The notes beneath the pieces were generated by a model, which did no database searches, was not told the origin of the DNA, and worked only from the letters and a program-made list of their open reading frames with translations. Positions 33,136-46,146 of a DNA stretch of 64,000 bases are shown here, one piece after another. Each line of letters begins with the position of its first letter. Position 1 is the stretch's first letter. Source of the DNA: Zoroaster sp. YZ-2022 (lineage: Eukaryota; Echinodermata; Asteroidea; Forcipulatida; Zoroasteridae); contig CM055828.1 of the NCBI GenBank assembly GCA_029582265.1, forward strand, positions 12,311,777 through 12,375,776, in the 5' to 3' direction. Both the position numbers and the translations under genes were made by a program.

Positions 33136-33936
33136 AAGCTACAGTCCCACCACCCCGTTAGCGAGCCCGTTAGATGCCGGCAGAGCAAATATTTGTTGCC
33201 GGCCTGGTCACCGTGTATCAGCGCAGGACCACCGTGTAGCTGCGGCTCTTAACGCAGGTCAACGTAGGTCGCCGCCATGTAACGCCACATGACGGCAACC
33301 GTCCCCGAAATTATAAAAATGTTTTATAATTGCGGGGGTGAACGGCGAACTTTTGCTTGCCGCCTATTAACGCCTATAAACGCAGGTCTGCCCCCATCTA
33401 GCGAGGGTCTGCCGTTATCGTGCGAGGGTCCACCGCCTTCCAGCGTGTTGTTGCCGCCTTGTTGCGTGGTATGGCGCGGAACTCGAAAGAGATGGCATCA
33501 GGGAGGCATTACTACGCTATGGGACGGCAGACCGACGCTAAGGGACGGCAGACCGATGCTATGGGACGGCATCTAGCGGGGCTGTTCCGTAGGTCTGTCG
33601 CCCCCTAACGAGGGTATGCCGCCCTCTAGCGTAGGTCTGCCGGCCTCTAACGCGCGTACGCGGGCTGTTAGCGCCTGTTTGCCTCCCTCTGCGCAGTGCC
33701 AACGCCAATTAGCGTCTCTCTGCCGCCCGCTAGCGTGGGTCTGCCTCCCTCTAACGTGCTTGTAAGCCGGCTGTATACCGTATGTATGCCGTGTATGTGG
33801 GACTGCAATGACAAATCAGGGCGTTAAGAGACGTTAATAGACGTTAACAGACGCTACACCACGGTCATTTTATTTCTTGATGCCGGCATCTAACGCCTCT
33901 CTGCGGCATATTAGCGGGGTGGTGGGACTGTAGCTT
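33136..33936. mobile_element. GC-rich MITE with internal subrepeats
   Basis: 801 bp, ends AAGCTACAGTCCCACCACCC and complement, TA at both junctions (33134-33135, 33937-33938). The interior is GC-rich, with many short units such as GTCTGCCGCCCTCTAGCG in varied forms. No transposase. Confidence 0.75.
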
Positions 33937-34069
33937 TATCCAAGGATAGGAAAAGGAGACATTCCCATTCTTTTAAATCATACATTCAACTGAAGATTGC
34001 CCGAAATTGAGTCATGAAAGCACTGCAATTGCTACCCAAGGATCAGAAAAAAATATATCCTTAGTCTAT

Positions 34070-34938
34070 TAGGCTTAGGCGATGACACGATAATATCGAA
34101 TATCACGAAAAAAATTTTTATTCGATTATGATATCGAGAACTTTTCAAAATTATCGAGATATCGGCAAATCGCGATTAAAAAAAGTCATCGATTGTCAGT
34201 CAGGTCAGAAATTCAGCTTTCGGAAATGAGAAATAAAATCGAACTACTTCTGTGCTAAGCCGACAGTCAGATCACAACTGATCCGCCTGACAGTGCGTTG
34301 TTTAATAATCCACCACTCAAAGAAATCTATTCAAACGGATTAAGTGTTGGGATTGAATGGGGTATTTGATTCAACAATGTGTAGACAATGTTTAGTCTCA
34401 CTGTCTAGCCATGGTGGTCTGTGACTATGGCTGGTGCACCACGAGCGAGTACATTATATCATGTATATAATGTCTACTGACAAAACACATACACGTACTC
34501 TTGATAAACCACGTGATGTTTATTTAAAATAGTGTGAGTACAATCCAAACTCGGTCACATTTTTCAAAGTGCAAATGACGTGTCACAATCACATGGTTTT
34601 ATTCTCCACGGTACTATGCAGGAATAAACCTAGTCACGTGTTTGTACTATGACCCAGTCACGTGAACACGAATCACATGAACTCGGGCTGATGACTTGAT
34701 TGGGACGCACGACGCAGTAACCGTCCCACATAATTATTATGCAAACAAATTTGCCAATGGCCATGGTGCACTCCTGAAAGGCGCGATTGCACGTGTCTCT
34801 CAGGTAAGCATTGGCAATTTATTGTGACGCTTATAGATGTGTACATGTACATCCCTGTTATTATCGGCTCTAAAGCACTCATGCATGAAAAAAATAATTG
34901 CGATATTATCGAAAAAAAATTGATATCGCCCAAGCCTA
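34070..34938. mobile_element. hAT-type non-autonomous element
   Basis: 869 bp; ends TAGGCTTAGGCGAT and ATCGCCCAAGCCTA (one mismatch), flanked by the 8-bp duplication TAGTCTAT (34062-34069 and 34939-34946). The 8-bp duplication and TAGG-type ends fit hAT. The interior shows repeated CGATAATATCG-like motifs near the ends and no transposase frame. Confidence 0.8.
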
Positions 34939-35279
34939 TAGTCTATCTTGACAAATTCCACACTCTGGCCCAGTGGTCAAATTGGACCTATGTATAATGT
35001 CAAATATTTTCACCAAACATTCCAGCCTATCAAACTGACAAAATACAGTTTGAGTAAAACAAGTCAACAGGGATGAAGTGTCACTTTCAATCATTTTTCA
35101 TCAATGCGGGAGGTCTTAAGCAAGGTCTTCGTCTCGAGACGAGAGCATATTTTAAGGTCTCAGAAATTGAGGTCTTGAAATATTTTTGACGTCTCGGTCT
35201 TGTCTTGGTCTGGGACTGGTGGGGTCTTGAAGTCTTGGAACCGAGACCTTGATGAGACCTGTTGGTTTATCTTAGTAAT

Positions 35280-35545
35280 ACCCCCACAATGTCTTTGGCC
35301 CAAAAAAGTCTCCGGTTTCTAGTGATCGGTCGGCTTCAAAATCGGTGCAGCGACGAGCTATTTTTTCGGCCAACTTTTTTTTGCCAACAGGGAAATAGTG
35401 ATACATTGTATACGCGGGGACCAAATTTCCCATACAAAGTATGGCGGCTAAGAGAGGCCTCACAAATCGGGCAAATGTTCATACCCCTAGCCTATGTGAA
35501 AAAGCACATTTGGCTACAAATGGACATCGTTTCATAGCAAAACGT
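35280..35545. repeat. Dispersed repeat, copy A
   Basis: Shares GGCC(A)AAAAAAGTCTCCGGTTTC, CAAATTTCCCATACAAA-like and GAGGCCTCACAAATCGGGCAA stretches with an inverted copy at 38093-38335. Confidence 0.7.
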
Positions 35546-36184
35546 ATTCAGTTTAAACTGTGGACAATTTGAAGTCATGTCAAGGAACTCATTTATTATA
35601 CAATTTGCATTAAACATTTTATTGACGCCACAACAGGAAAACAATAAAATGAGCTGACATTTTCTCGGTCTCGGACTTGCAGGACTGGTGTTCTAGTGAT
35701 AGGTGATTAGTGAAATTAACTTTTCAAGTAATCGCACAGAAATTATTTGCGAGTACTCAATTAATCGTGAGTAATTAACGTACATGTACTTCAGCTGTTA
35801 ATGTTATAAACCTTTAATGTATTCATTAATCATAGCCTGCGTCGTTGGTTATTCAAGTATTTCAAAACTACCATTACAAAAATAATTTTATTATGTTTAA
35901 AGAAAATTATTCTGAAAACATTTGATATCATTTCTCATTTTATAATTATGTTTAAAACACATGGATTTGAAGTCTAAGTTGTTTCATTTTTGCACATGTA
36001 GACTCATTTTCTTTCAAGTAATCCTTAATGAATACAATAAACAGGTTCATGAAAATATGTAGGAGGATAATTCGTTTGTTTGAAGTTATCCAGTCTATCC
36101 ACGCAGATTAATTTATGATCACAGTCCATTTTAATTTACTAGTGTTTAGTGTGATTTTCACTAGTTTTATCTTCATTTGCTTAC

Positions 36185-36327
36185 ATTTCCAAGTCTTGTT
36201 CATCCTTCTCCATACTTTGGATAGCAGATGAAAGCAGGAACTTTACCACTTGGATTTTTCCATACAAACATGCAATCATGAGTGGAGTGTCCCCATTTCG
36301 ATTCCGGAGGTTGTGGTCATATTTCCC
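36185..36327 (-). CDS. Ankyrin-repeat host gene, exon 2 of those seen
   Basis: 143 nt; acceptor TTTGTCAATAG before 36327, donor AAAT|GTAAGC after 36185. Phase 0 in, phase 2 out. Encodes a clear ankyrin repeat: NRNGDTPLMIACLYGK and VVKFLLSSA, then an acidic start of the linker (MEKDEQDLE). Confidence 0.85.
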
Positions 36328-37988
36328 CTATTGACAAAATTTAAACAAACAAAAAATTAATATAAAAGTGTACAGCCTTTTCCATACATTTGGCTTACCC
36401 ACCAATTTTTTTTTGATGCAGTTATTTTGGACAAGGTAGTCAGAATAAAGGCATTTGCCAGGACAAACAGGGTGTGCACCCAGAAAGCATGAAGCTGTCA
36501 GGGCATATCACAACACTCCCCTACTGAACAAAGATACACATGTAGATTTGGTGTTTTTGTACTGCACCAATATACAGATCCACCACTGGGTAATGCCAGA
36601 TAAGTCTATACTACCTACACAAGTAGTCCACTCATTTATTCAAAGAACAATAGATTTGAGCTGTCCATGACATTGTATTCCACAGAGTGATGCACAAATT
36701 CTCAAAAGCACGCAGTGCATCTGGGGTGACTTGCCGGTGTCCTCGAGAACCGTATACTATATGCCCACTCATATAGGCCTATGGCATGCCCACTGGGGTC
36801 TTTTTAGCGAAAACTTAACTTAGCAGGTATCTTAACACTGTACTTTAATCTAAAGCACCCTACTAACTAATAAGTGCTTAACTACCTATTCATGAAACCA
36901 CTTATCATTGTACTCCCATGTACTCCACAAAAATCGCGCCACTATTTTGGACGATACTCGCATGTCATCCATGTTTGCTTGGCACACGTCGCGCCCGCCT
37001 GTACCGTGTTGTCTGTTTTCTCATAATGTGCGCGCGTATGCGCACGGGCATATGAGCTTTTTTAACTGTTAGCGTTGGAGTCGAGTAATAATACTTCAAT
37101 GCACAAAGCATCCTGATTTACATTGGTACAATAATGTGACCCACTCTGGCAAAACCCGAAACTTCTCGGCATTTACCAAAATGCGTAACAGCCACGAAAA
37201 TGTCAAAAACTGACCCCAGGGACCATGTACCATGTTTTGAAAATTACACAAAAAAGCCCTGCTTAAAATTGGCCAGACCACACTTAGATTTAAGATGCCA
37301 AAACAAGCTGAGTGCTTAGTGCAAATGTTTTGTGTATACCCGATTAGTTAGTTAGAGTCGTCCAAGTTTAAGTGGGGGTGCTTACAATTTTGTGATTTAA
37401 GAATACCGCCCGCTCTGTGGGTGTTGTGCGACTCACGGTTAGCCCAGTTACATTCACATGTAGGTCGCGTCCATTTGAGTTCTTGAACTAGTAAGCTGCA
37501 GGGTAGCCAAACTCGTTACCATACTCATTTTGCATATTTGAAGTAAATTTGAAGTAAATTGGCTGGTACACTTCGTTTACATGTAGGTACTAGTCTTCTA
37601 ACGACAGCTTTTTGATGACGTCATTTTAGTATGATCTCACACAGGGTTAGGTAATCACCGGTTGAAGTTATCGAAGTTATGATGAACACATTAACTTCCG
37701 GTTCAGTCATGTGACTGAATTTATACTTCACAAAAGTAATACATTGGATTCTTTTAATCATCGTACTAAATTTGGTGAAATTCTGTTCGAAAGTTTCTGA
37801 GATATGAAAATATTCCCTTTTAAATAATGCCGCTAGGGGGCGCTCTAATATGTGATGACGTCATCAAACATATTTTTTTGAAAAGATCGATGTCACTAGT
37901 CACTTTATTCACATAGCCTACGTCATATTCAAATACCCTAATTGGCTGCATACCTTATAATAGTGCTGCAGAATATTTTTCCGTTGAA

Positions 37989-38110
37989 CTTCCGGTTTCA
38001 ACCGGAAGAAAATGTCAAAATAGGGTCATGTCTGTGTACAAAATAATTCAAGGTCTGTAAGATGATACAAACATTGTTAATTTATCTGTTTGTGGTTCAT
38101 GGCTATGAAA
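37989..38110 (+). repeat. CTTCCGG...CCGGAAG module, copy 1
   Basis: Begins CTTCCGGTTTCAACCGGAAG, an imperfect palindrome, then GGGTCATGTCTGTG, ATAATTCAAGGTCTGTAAG, GATGATACAAA and TGTGGTTCATG. Same order in the other six copies. Confidence 0.75.
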
Positions 38111-38335
38111 CGATTTCCAATTGTAGCCAAAATTGCTGGATCGATTGGAATTTTGCTGTGCTGTGTTTTAAACGTTTGCCCGATTTGTGAGGCCTCTCTT
38201 AGCCACCATATTTGTATAGATATGGGGAATTTGGTCCCCCCGTATACATGTATCACATATTTCCCTGTTGGCAAAAACCGCCTGATGAGCAGAAACCGGA
38301 GACTTTTTTTGGCCTAATACATGTAGGGCAATTTC
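38093..38335. repeat. Dispersed repeat, copy B (inverted relative to copy A)
   Basis: Inverted relative to 35280-35545 over about 240 bp with scattered differences; the start overlaps the end of the preceding module. Confidence 0.7.
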
Positions 38336-38660
38336 CAATGTTTTTGTACGTGTTTAGTACTTCATGATCGTTGTGTAAGTATCACCGCGGGTATAACTTA
38401 TATTACATTAAATTTCACAAAATGAAATTTCTTATGAGTTATTATAAATTTTCATGAAATTAAAAATAATTACTGGTGTACAACACAGTATTATTGCCAC
38501 TTGAAAATGGTATATATGGGTACTGTGACAGGTGATAACGTCATCAATCATATTATTGAAAAGGTCAATATTAATTTCGTGCAATGAAGGCATATCCAAA
38601 TACCGTATCATATTGAATGCAGACCCTGTAATAGTGCATCAGAATATTTTTTCACTTAAA

Positions 38661-38765
38661 CTTCCAGTTTCGACCGGAAGGAAAGGTCAGATTTGTAATG
38701 TCACATAATTCAAGATCTTTAAGATGATGCAAAGATTGTGAAAATATCTGTTGTGGTTCATGAAA
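38661..38765 (+). repeat. CTTCCGG...CCGGAAG module, copy 2
   Basis: CTTCCAGTTTCGACCGGAAGG followed by the conserved order CACATAATTCAAGATCTTTA, GATGATGCAAAGATTGTGAA, TGTGGTTCATGA. No GGGTCATGTC block. Confidence 0.75.
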
Positions 38766-39959
38766 AGGAAAAGAAAAAGAAGAACACCTAAAAAGTAAAA
38801 CAAACAAACAAACAAAAAAGAAACGAGAAGTATGTTTGTTGGGGTACAAACGTAAGGTGTTTGCCTTTGGTTTTTGTTAAAAAGTCAGAAAGTAAAACAA
38901 TTTAAAAGTGTTTATGTAAATATTTCAGGAAGTTTTTTTGGAACTGATTGCTTGTCCACGGATGATATCATGAACGGATATAGAAGAAAACAAAGAAGAG
39001 TAATAAAATTAGTGCAGTAATGTTCATGGCGGTTCTCAAACTGAGGATCTTCTGATTAGTAGTCAGAGGAATTAACCACTGTCCCATTTCGTGGTTCCAT
39101 AACGTTTGCTAGTAAATCCAGTCGATTATTATGCCGAATTACGTCTGTACATCATTCCATTTGAGAGTTATAAGTGCTTTAAAATTCCACTGTTTTAGCC
39201 CATTTTACTGGTACAGGTGACATTTTTATGACTTAAGATACAGCTACACATCATACGAAATGTTTGCGTCAAGTTACAATTGTGTACGTCATTCCGTACG
39301 TGTACGTCATTATAATGCTTTCAAATAATCATTGGTTTAGTCCATTGCGCTGGAAAGTTTACGTTTGTATGACTTTGTATGATTTTTTTTTCTCGATACA
39401 TCAATTCGCTTGTGTCTGTGAAACTCATTGAACTTTGATCATTATTACATATTCCCAGTATTACTTATGACTCTTGATACTGTTGTTTATATCCATATTC
39501 TACCCTTTGTATTTTCCAGAACGGATACAGAAATTGTTTGTAACTGATACTCCTTCAGCCCATGGTCAGATGAGTATGTCCACCAATCTATAACATTAAC
39601 CCACCGGTGAATAAACTTGAAGTACACTCAGTGCCATTCCACTGAAGTGTGAACACAAAACCCAGCAATTGACTCCTTGTGTCGATTCTATTTCAGTTCA
39701 TCTATATAAAGTAGGGTTGGGACGTTTACACGTGTACACAAAAACAAATTCACTAAACGTTTTAAAATTCACAAAACGCGTAAACGAATACTACATTTTA
39801 AAACATAGCCCCCCTATTCATTATTATATTGGAGGTTATTATATTAAATTTGATATATTTGTGACAATACTTAATTGTAATTTTACTGCAACAATAAAAC
39901 AAATACATCAGACTTGACAATATTGTAATTGTATATCCTCCCCCTCTCCCCCTCCTGTC

Positions 39960-40669
39960 GGGGCCGCCTGTGCCGAGCCTGGACGTGCCGCTGGTCCCTG
40001 TGAGGGCACGGGGGCGGGCGGCTCGGCGGGGTCTGTGGGGCCTTCGTCTCCTGCGGCTTCTCTGGCGTCCGGGGTCCCTGCGTCGTCCGTAGCCCCAGCG
40101 TCATCTGCAACCCCTTCCTCCCCCTCCCTCTCCCACCCTTCCCCTACCCCCTCCCACCACTCCCCTCCCCCTTCCCAACCTCCATCCCCCCTCAACCTAC
40201 CCACACCCCATCCAAACCCGGTTGCTCTGTCTGGGGATCGCCACCACCACCGTCCAGACTTTTTTCGGATGTTGTATCCAAGAGAAAATCCTCCCCTCAA
40301 GCCCCCTCTAAGGATACACCGGTTTTCACTCATCTAAAGACACCCTCTCCCCCTCGTAAACTAGCAAAAAAAGTGGCGATGCCCATGACAGTCAACTCCC
40401 TCTCCCTCACCCAAGCCCTTAACTCACAATCCTCCTTTGTCTCTACCCCGGCCTCGTCGACGAACGACCAAGATGACATGTGGGAAGACACTCAGACTAC
40501 CGAAGACGAGGCGGTGCCCGAGTGCATTTCCAACACAAAAGGTCCCCAGTCCTTCACCGCTAATGTGCCCGGGCTCGTCAAACAACTGAAGCCGCTACAC
40601 AACAATCCACTCATCAACAGAGGCTTACAACAACGCGTAGCCAAGCTGATCAGAACCTTGGATAAGTAA
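39960..40669 (+). pseudogene. LINE ORF1 remnant
   Basis: Two frames: a very Pro/Ser-rich segment to about 40300 (PSPTPSHHSPPPSQPPSP), then, after a frame change, SPPRKLAKKVAMPMTVNSLS, and a polar acidic region ending at TAA 40669 in a short helical block (LQQRVAKLIRTLDK). Low-complexity N-terminal part and position just upstream of ORF2 fit the ORF1 of a Tx1-type element. No zinc knuckle or RRM is visible in what remains. Confidence 0.55.
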
Positions 40670-40685
40670 TTTCCTTTGCTTTTCT

Positions 40686-43600
40686 ATGGGGGTCTTGATT
40701 GGCTTGGTCGCAATTACGCTGTCACTGATTTCCCTAAACACCGGCGGCTGTTCAACGCCTACCAAAAACGCCGCCATAAATGCTTATTTTGAAAATTTCC
40801 TTCCCTTCTCCGACAAAGTGCTCCTGCAGGAGACTTATAACCTCACGGAAATGAGCTCCGGCTGGAGCCTATGGCCCCACACTCCTTTCTCCTCCCCTTC
40901 CAATTCCCGTGGCTCTGGGGTAACTACACTCATCAACAATAAAAATTTAGAAATACTTTCTAATTATAATGTTTTTAAAGGACCTGTCCTTTACTCTAAA
41001 ATTAAGCACAACCAAACTATTTTCCATATTTATAATATTTTAGTACCCCAGAGCGACGCTCTTGCTTTTGAAGTCTTTAACTCCTTTTCTAAACATGTAT
41101 CCTCTTGTAACAGTAACGGTGTCGTTGTGGTCGGAGGTGATTTGAACTGCACGGAAATCCTGCATTGGACCGTCTGCATGCGCCCACCGAACGCAGATCC
41201 AGAGTCGCAGCAGCTCTCATGGAAACTGTAGGTGCACTCTCTCTGTGTGATGTTTGGCGTAGACTGAATCCCCAGAAACAGCAATTTACCTGGCTGCGGA
41301 ACAACCCCTCCAGGGATTGTGGCGTTTCCAAAGCCAGGTTAGATCGTTTGTATCTTCATCCTGATATTTTATCTTCTATTCATTCATGCAAAATAACACC
41401 CTGTTCTCTCTCTGATCACTCCGCCATTTCTTTAAAAATTCAACTACCCTCGGCTAATTTCCGGGGTAGCGCCTACTGGCATTTTAATAATTCACTTCTT
41501 CAGGATGAAGCATACAAACAAATTATAAGTTGTTTCTGGGGAGAATGGCGTCAAAAACAGTTCGATTTCCCCAATTTAAATTCTTGGTGGGACTTTGGCA
41601 AGTCCCACATTAAATCTATTACACAACATTATTCAAAAAGAATTGCTTTAGAAAAACGGGAAGCTCTTTTAAAAATAAATCGAACTATTGACGACCTTCA
41701 GTCTGCGCCAGAAATCACACCAGAGACAAGACAGGTCCTTCTCGAACAAAAAGAAAAACTAAACTCTATTCTAAAAAATCTAGCGGAGGTCGCCCTCATC
41801 AGGTCGAGATTTAAACACGTTAGCGAGGTAGATACCTCATCTTCATATTTTTTTAATCTTGAAAAATCAAAATCTCCTTCTAAAACTATCTCCAGAATCC
41901 GCTTGGATTCTGGAGAAATTACTCAAATTACTCAAATTACTCGCGAAAACATTTTAAGGGACCTGCCTCGTCTTGATCCTCTAGAGGCAGAGGACCTGGA
42001 GCGTCCTGTCTCTAGAGGAATTAGAAATAGCTGTTGGCCAACTCGGCAAGGGTAAAACGCCCGGCCTGGACGGCCTGTCCAGTGAATTCTATCAAACTTT
42101 TTGGCATATTCTAAAAAACGATCTACTTTCTGTCTTAAATTATTCTTTTCTCACCGGCGGGCTTCCTCGTTCGTTCAGGAGGGCGGTAATTACTCTATTA
42201 CCCAAGAAGGGAGATCCGGCCGACATAGCCAATTGGCAGCCAATCTCCCTTCTAAACAATGATTACAAAATCCTTGCAAGGTTGCTCGCCAACAGACTAA
42301 AAGAGTGCATCGGCAGCGTCGTAGGTGAGGATCAGACCTACTGCGTTCCTGGACGCTCGATCCATGACAACGTAGGTCTGATAAGGGACATCATTGACTA
42401 TGCCAATGAAAATGGTGTCCCTTTAGCCGTGGTCAACCTTGATAAAAAAAAAAGCTTTCGATAACGTTGATCGCGACTACCTCTTCGACACCATGAGAGC
42501 TATGGGCTTCGGAGACCGTTTCCTCGACTATATAAAAATCCTGTACGGCGGTTCCGAGAGTTTAGTCAAAATCTGCGGTTCTCTGACGGCCCCCTTCTCC
42601 GTTGAGAAGGGCATCCGTCAGGGCTGCCCACTCTCGGGACTGCTGTACTCGATTGCTATTGAACCTTTTCTAAATCGCCTACGGGACGAAGTCGGGGACG
42701 ACGGTTTCCGAATGCCCGGCGCTGACGCATCTTGCTCGGTGTCTGCGTATGCAGATGATGTCTCCGTTTTTGTCACCTCCGAGCGCGGCTTTGACGCGAT
42801 CAAAGACACTTACGATCTCTTTGCTCGCGCCTCTGCCGCGCGCCTAAATACGAGAAAAACCCAGGGGTTGTGGGCGGGATCTTGGAGCGGACGAAGCGAC
42901 CGGCCGCTTAACTTTTCGTGGAATGACGATGGCCTGTCGTTCCTCGGAGTTAACTTAGGAAATACCAAAAAGTACATTGACAAAAATTTGAATATTTGTA
43001 AAAACCGTTTATCTGAAACCCTCGCTAGCTGGTCCGGCATCTCGACCTCCGTTTCATTTAAAGGGAGAGTCTTGATTGCCAACCAGCTAGCCGCGTCCAA
43101 AATTTTTCATTGTCTGGCGGCACTCACTCCGCCAGACGATTTCCTAAGTGAACTCCAACGGCGGCTGGTTGATTTCGTCTGGTCCAACAAGAGACACCGC
43201 CTTAAAGAACAAATTGTGTATCAAAAACCTGATTCGGCCTTGTTAACCTCCAGGCACGAGTTCTCACCTTTAGATTGACGCGTCTTTTTCGCTACCTTAA
43301 AGGTAATTCTCACTCCTCTTTTGTTTTTCTTCAAAATCATCTCCGTCGCTACAACAAACTAAATTATGACTTTCATCTCTTCTATTTAAAGACGGACCCC
43401 CTTTTTGACATTGGATTACCTTCTTTTTACGGTGAGATCATGCGTGCCTGGAGGTTGTCTGGAGCTCGGTTAGAAATAATACACGACTCAGTCAGCCATG
43501 TCATTAATTTACCAATAAATATTCCTTTAATTCAAAATGCAACTGACGATGGCGCATCCCTCTCTGAGCGGCTCTCGACGCGTGGGGTCGGCCTGGTGAG

Positions 43601-44331
43601 GGATATTCTCAACTTCACTTCCGGATCGTGGCACCAGCCTAATGATATCATCTCCTCTAGTACATCTCGTCCTCCATCTTCACGACTTCTTCAAAAACAG
43701 CTTTCTTCCATGCACACGGTTCTCATCAGATTGTTCCCCTCTCTGTTCGACGAGAGGGGATTTCACCTACCTGTTTCTGCACTACAAAATGTTCCGTCAA
43801 AACCAGATCGTCCCCTCAACGTCATCATCAACAACTTGGACAATGCTATCTCCGCACCATCCAAAGCACTCTACAATGTCATCAACATCAACCTCAACCC
43901 GCATCCTTCAAACGAAACATCACACTGGCATCACAATGGAATCCTGGACACTAATACAAAAATACAATGGAGCAACATCTAGTCCCCCAACGTCTAAAAA
44001 AGAGGGGGACCTACAATATAAACTGCTACACAACATCCTCCCGTCACTACAAGTTCTATATCATCTCAACCCGGACATCTCTTCAACATGTGGATGGTGC
44101 GGAGACAAGGGGACGATCTGCCATCTATTCATCACTTGTCCGTCTGTTCAACATCTACTCAACTGTCTCCACAGTATTCTTCCTGACCTGCTTCTGAACT
44201 TTGACCTCTACTGGGCCTTGATCCCATGTGCAATAGAGAGGCGGTGCGCCTGTCAAACTACCTTATCGTCAGTTGCAAATTTGTCATTTACAATCTTTAC
44301 AGAACCTCTAATTTCGGAGACCCACTTTTAA
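40686..44331 (+). pseudogene. LINE ORF2: endonuclease and reverse transcriptase, frameshifted
   Basis: 40686-41231: apurinic-type endonuclease with SLNTGG, LLQETY and GGDLNCTE. 41165-42055 (new frame): LDRLYL and SDHSAI of the endonuclease, then a linker. From about 42010 in another frame: LLPKKGDPADIANWQPISLL; 42282-43278 across an A-run frameshift at about 42443-42452: the palm, with IRQGCPLSG and catalytic YADD (SAYADDVSVF), then thumb. 43275-44331: C-terminal region ending in a C-x2-C-x7-H-x4-C cluster (CGWCGDKGTICHLFITC) in the last frame. At least five frameshifts. Sequence style (RQGCPLSGLLY, YADDVSVF, CCHC tail) places it in the L1/Tx1 group. Confidence 0.85.
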
Positions 44332-45036
44332 TTTTCACTCATCGTATTAAAAACAAAATTATTTTTGAATACAACTATTTTAAGCTTGTCAATAATGATG
44401 GTGAATTTCTTAAAAAATGGAATATAAATAACACAATGTTCACCATCATTAATGACAAGCTGATATGGCTGATTTAAACCCGGATAAAATTTACTTATTT
44501 TGCTCCTCCTTTCTTATTTCCTCTCTTTTCTTCTTTTCTAACTCTTATCTTTGGAAGCCACTGGAGTGGGATATGAGGCCCACACCAGTAACGCCAGTGG
44601 CTTCCCCACCTCAGGGCCACGCCAAAAAACGTGTTGCCGCACCCTCCGCACAGGAACCCTTTTCCTCTTTTTCACTTTTTCTCATCTTTGAATTTTTTCT
44701 TTTTCTGAGGAGTTATATACTTATCGGTTTAATTATTCGTGATATTAATTGTTTTTGTAGATGTGTATCTCTACACTCAAAATTTGTACTGTTCATTGTT
44801 TTCAATAACATGTACCTAATATTTGCCATTCTCTGTTAACTTATAAATGCATTACTGTTTCCTAGTGTAATGTTCTTTATTTTTGTGTTTTGATAATCAT
44901 ATGATTCACTATTCTTTTATTGTATATTTTGACTTTGTTTTAAAATTTGTAAATGAAATAAAGTTTCTCATTGAAAAGTCAAAAAAGTCTCTGTAACAAT
45001 AGTATTACGTACAGAAATCTCTGTATTATCACTTAC

Positions 45037-45236
45037 CTGCCATAGTTTTGTGAGACGATCGAAATACTTGGTATTCTTGATGTATGATATTATTTGCTTT
45101 GTCCGACTTCGTTGGTGGTGCTCAATGAGAACCTGAACCCCTTCAAATTCATTACACTTGTACAGCAGACCATGTGAGTCAATGAGAGCTGAACTGGCAC
45201 CATAAGACAACAGACGATTCACTATGTGACTATATC
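45037..45236 (-). CDS. Ankyrin-repeat host gene, exon 1 of those seen
   Basis: 200 nt; acceptor GTCTTAAAG before 45236, donor CAG|GTAAGT after 45037. Phase 1 in, so an upstream exon must exist, and phase 0 out. Encodes an ankyrin helix (YSHIVNRLLSYGASSALID) followed by an unusual repeat (LLYKCNEFEGVQVLIEHH) and a helical region (YIKNTKYFDRLTKLWQ). Together, exons 1-7 give about 390 residues with ankyrin repeats at both ends. I do not recognise a specific orthologue. Confidence 0.8.
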
Positions 45237-46146
45237 CTTTAAGACAACCAAACACAAATAATCATCAAAACATAAACATTTTTCTATCGTATAGGTCTTT
45301 GAGACAGTTTAAAAAAGTAAAGTTTAATGTACATCTTTATAGCACTAATAAAGATTTGCCTGTGGTTCAAATGATGATGCACTTGCTGGAAAATTCAAAC
45401 TACTCCTGCTGATTCTTCACAATACAATACTGCTTTAACAAAGGATGACACTTAATAGCTCACAGTTTTTGTTTGAGCATTTTAGCCGTGAATCAGTTTA
45501 ACGAATAATCATCATACATGTAAAATTGGACTCAACCAACAATTAAAACAGTTTACTGATGCTTGTTCACAGCTACATGTAAAGCTGGCTTTATTCCAAA
45601 CATGTTTTTGCTGGATACCACATGAATACAGGCAATCGTCATTAGGCATGACAAGCTCAACAACTTATAGAATATAATAATTCACATTGGGCTTATAACA
45701 CTGGCTGATAAGGCCAGACCAAAACTGTATAAGGATTGCAGAATGACTTGGATGTCAGATGATTGGATTGATCGTGCAGCCTCCACATTTGTCAGCCTAT
45801 GGCCTAAACCATGCGTGGAGGAACAAAAAAAGAGTGAAGAACCGGGTAAGTAACGGTAAATTTTACGAACACAAAATGTACTTTACATCAGTCATGAAAG
45901 TACATGGACTATGGAGTAATCGTGTTCACATCAAAAGAGTACATGGACAAGATTGATATAACACCTTGCATTGGTGTGTGGGTGTAAATAGCTAAATTAA
46001 AATTGTCCTAAAAGAGACAGTTGGAAACAAAATGTAATAATATACAAGACAAGGTAACATAAATGTAAAAAATACATATCAAGGCAGTTGATGAAATCCA
46101 GTAGTGATATTGGTGAATAGTAATGATATAGGTAAAGGTAGCTGGG
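45237..46146. other. Non-coding sequence, no gene seen
   Basis: Upstream intron of the host gene and the 3' side of the Penelope-like element. No exon recognised. Confidence 0.5.

Larger units (their letters stand above)
36328..39900. other. Intron sequence with dispersed repeats
   Basis: No exon recognised. Holds the inverted repeat copy at 38093-38335 and CTTCCGG-type modules at 37989 and 38661. Confidence 0.5.
39920..44985 (+). mobile_element. Tx1/L1-like non-LTR retrotransposon, near full length
   Basis: Has the 3' part of ORF1, a full-length but frameshifted ORF2 with endonuclease and reverse transcriptase, a 3' untranslated region and an AATAAA-like signal (GAAATAAAG, about 44955). 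It ends about 50 bp before a host splice donor, in antisense to the host gene. Confidence 0.85.

Noticed and set aside
39908..40333. 141-codon Gly/Arg/Trp-rich minus-strand frame
   Set aside because: Antisense of the Pro/Ser-rich LINE ORF1 region; an artefact of GC-rich low complexity.
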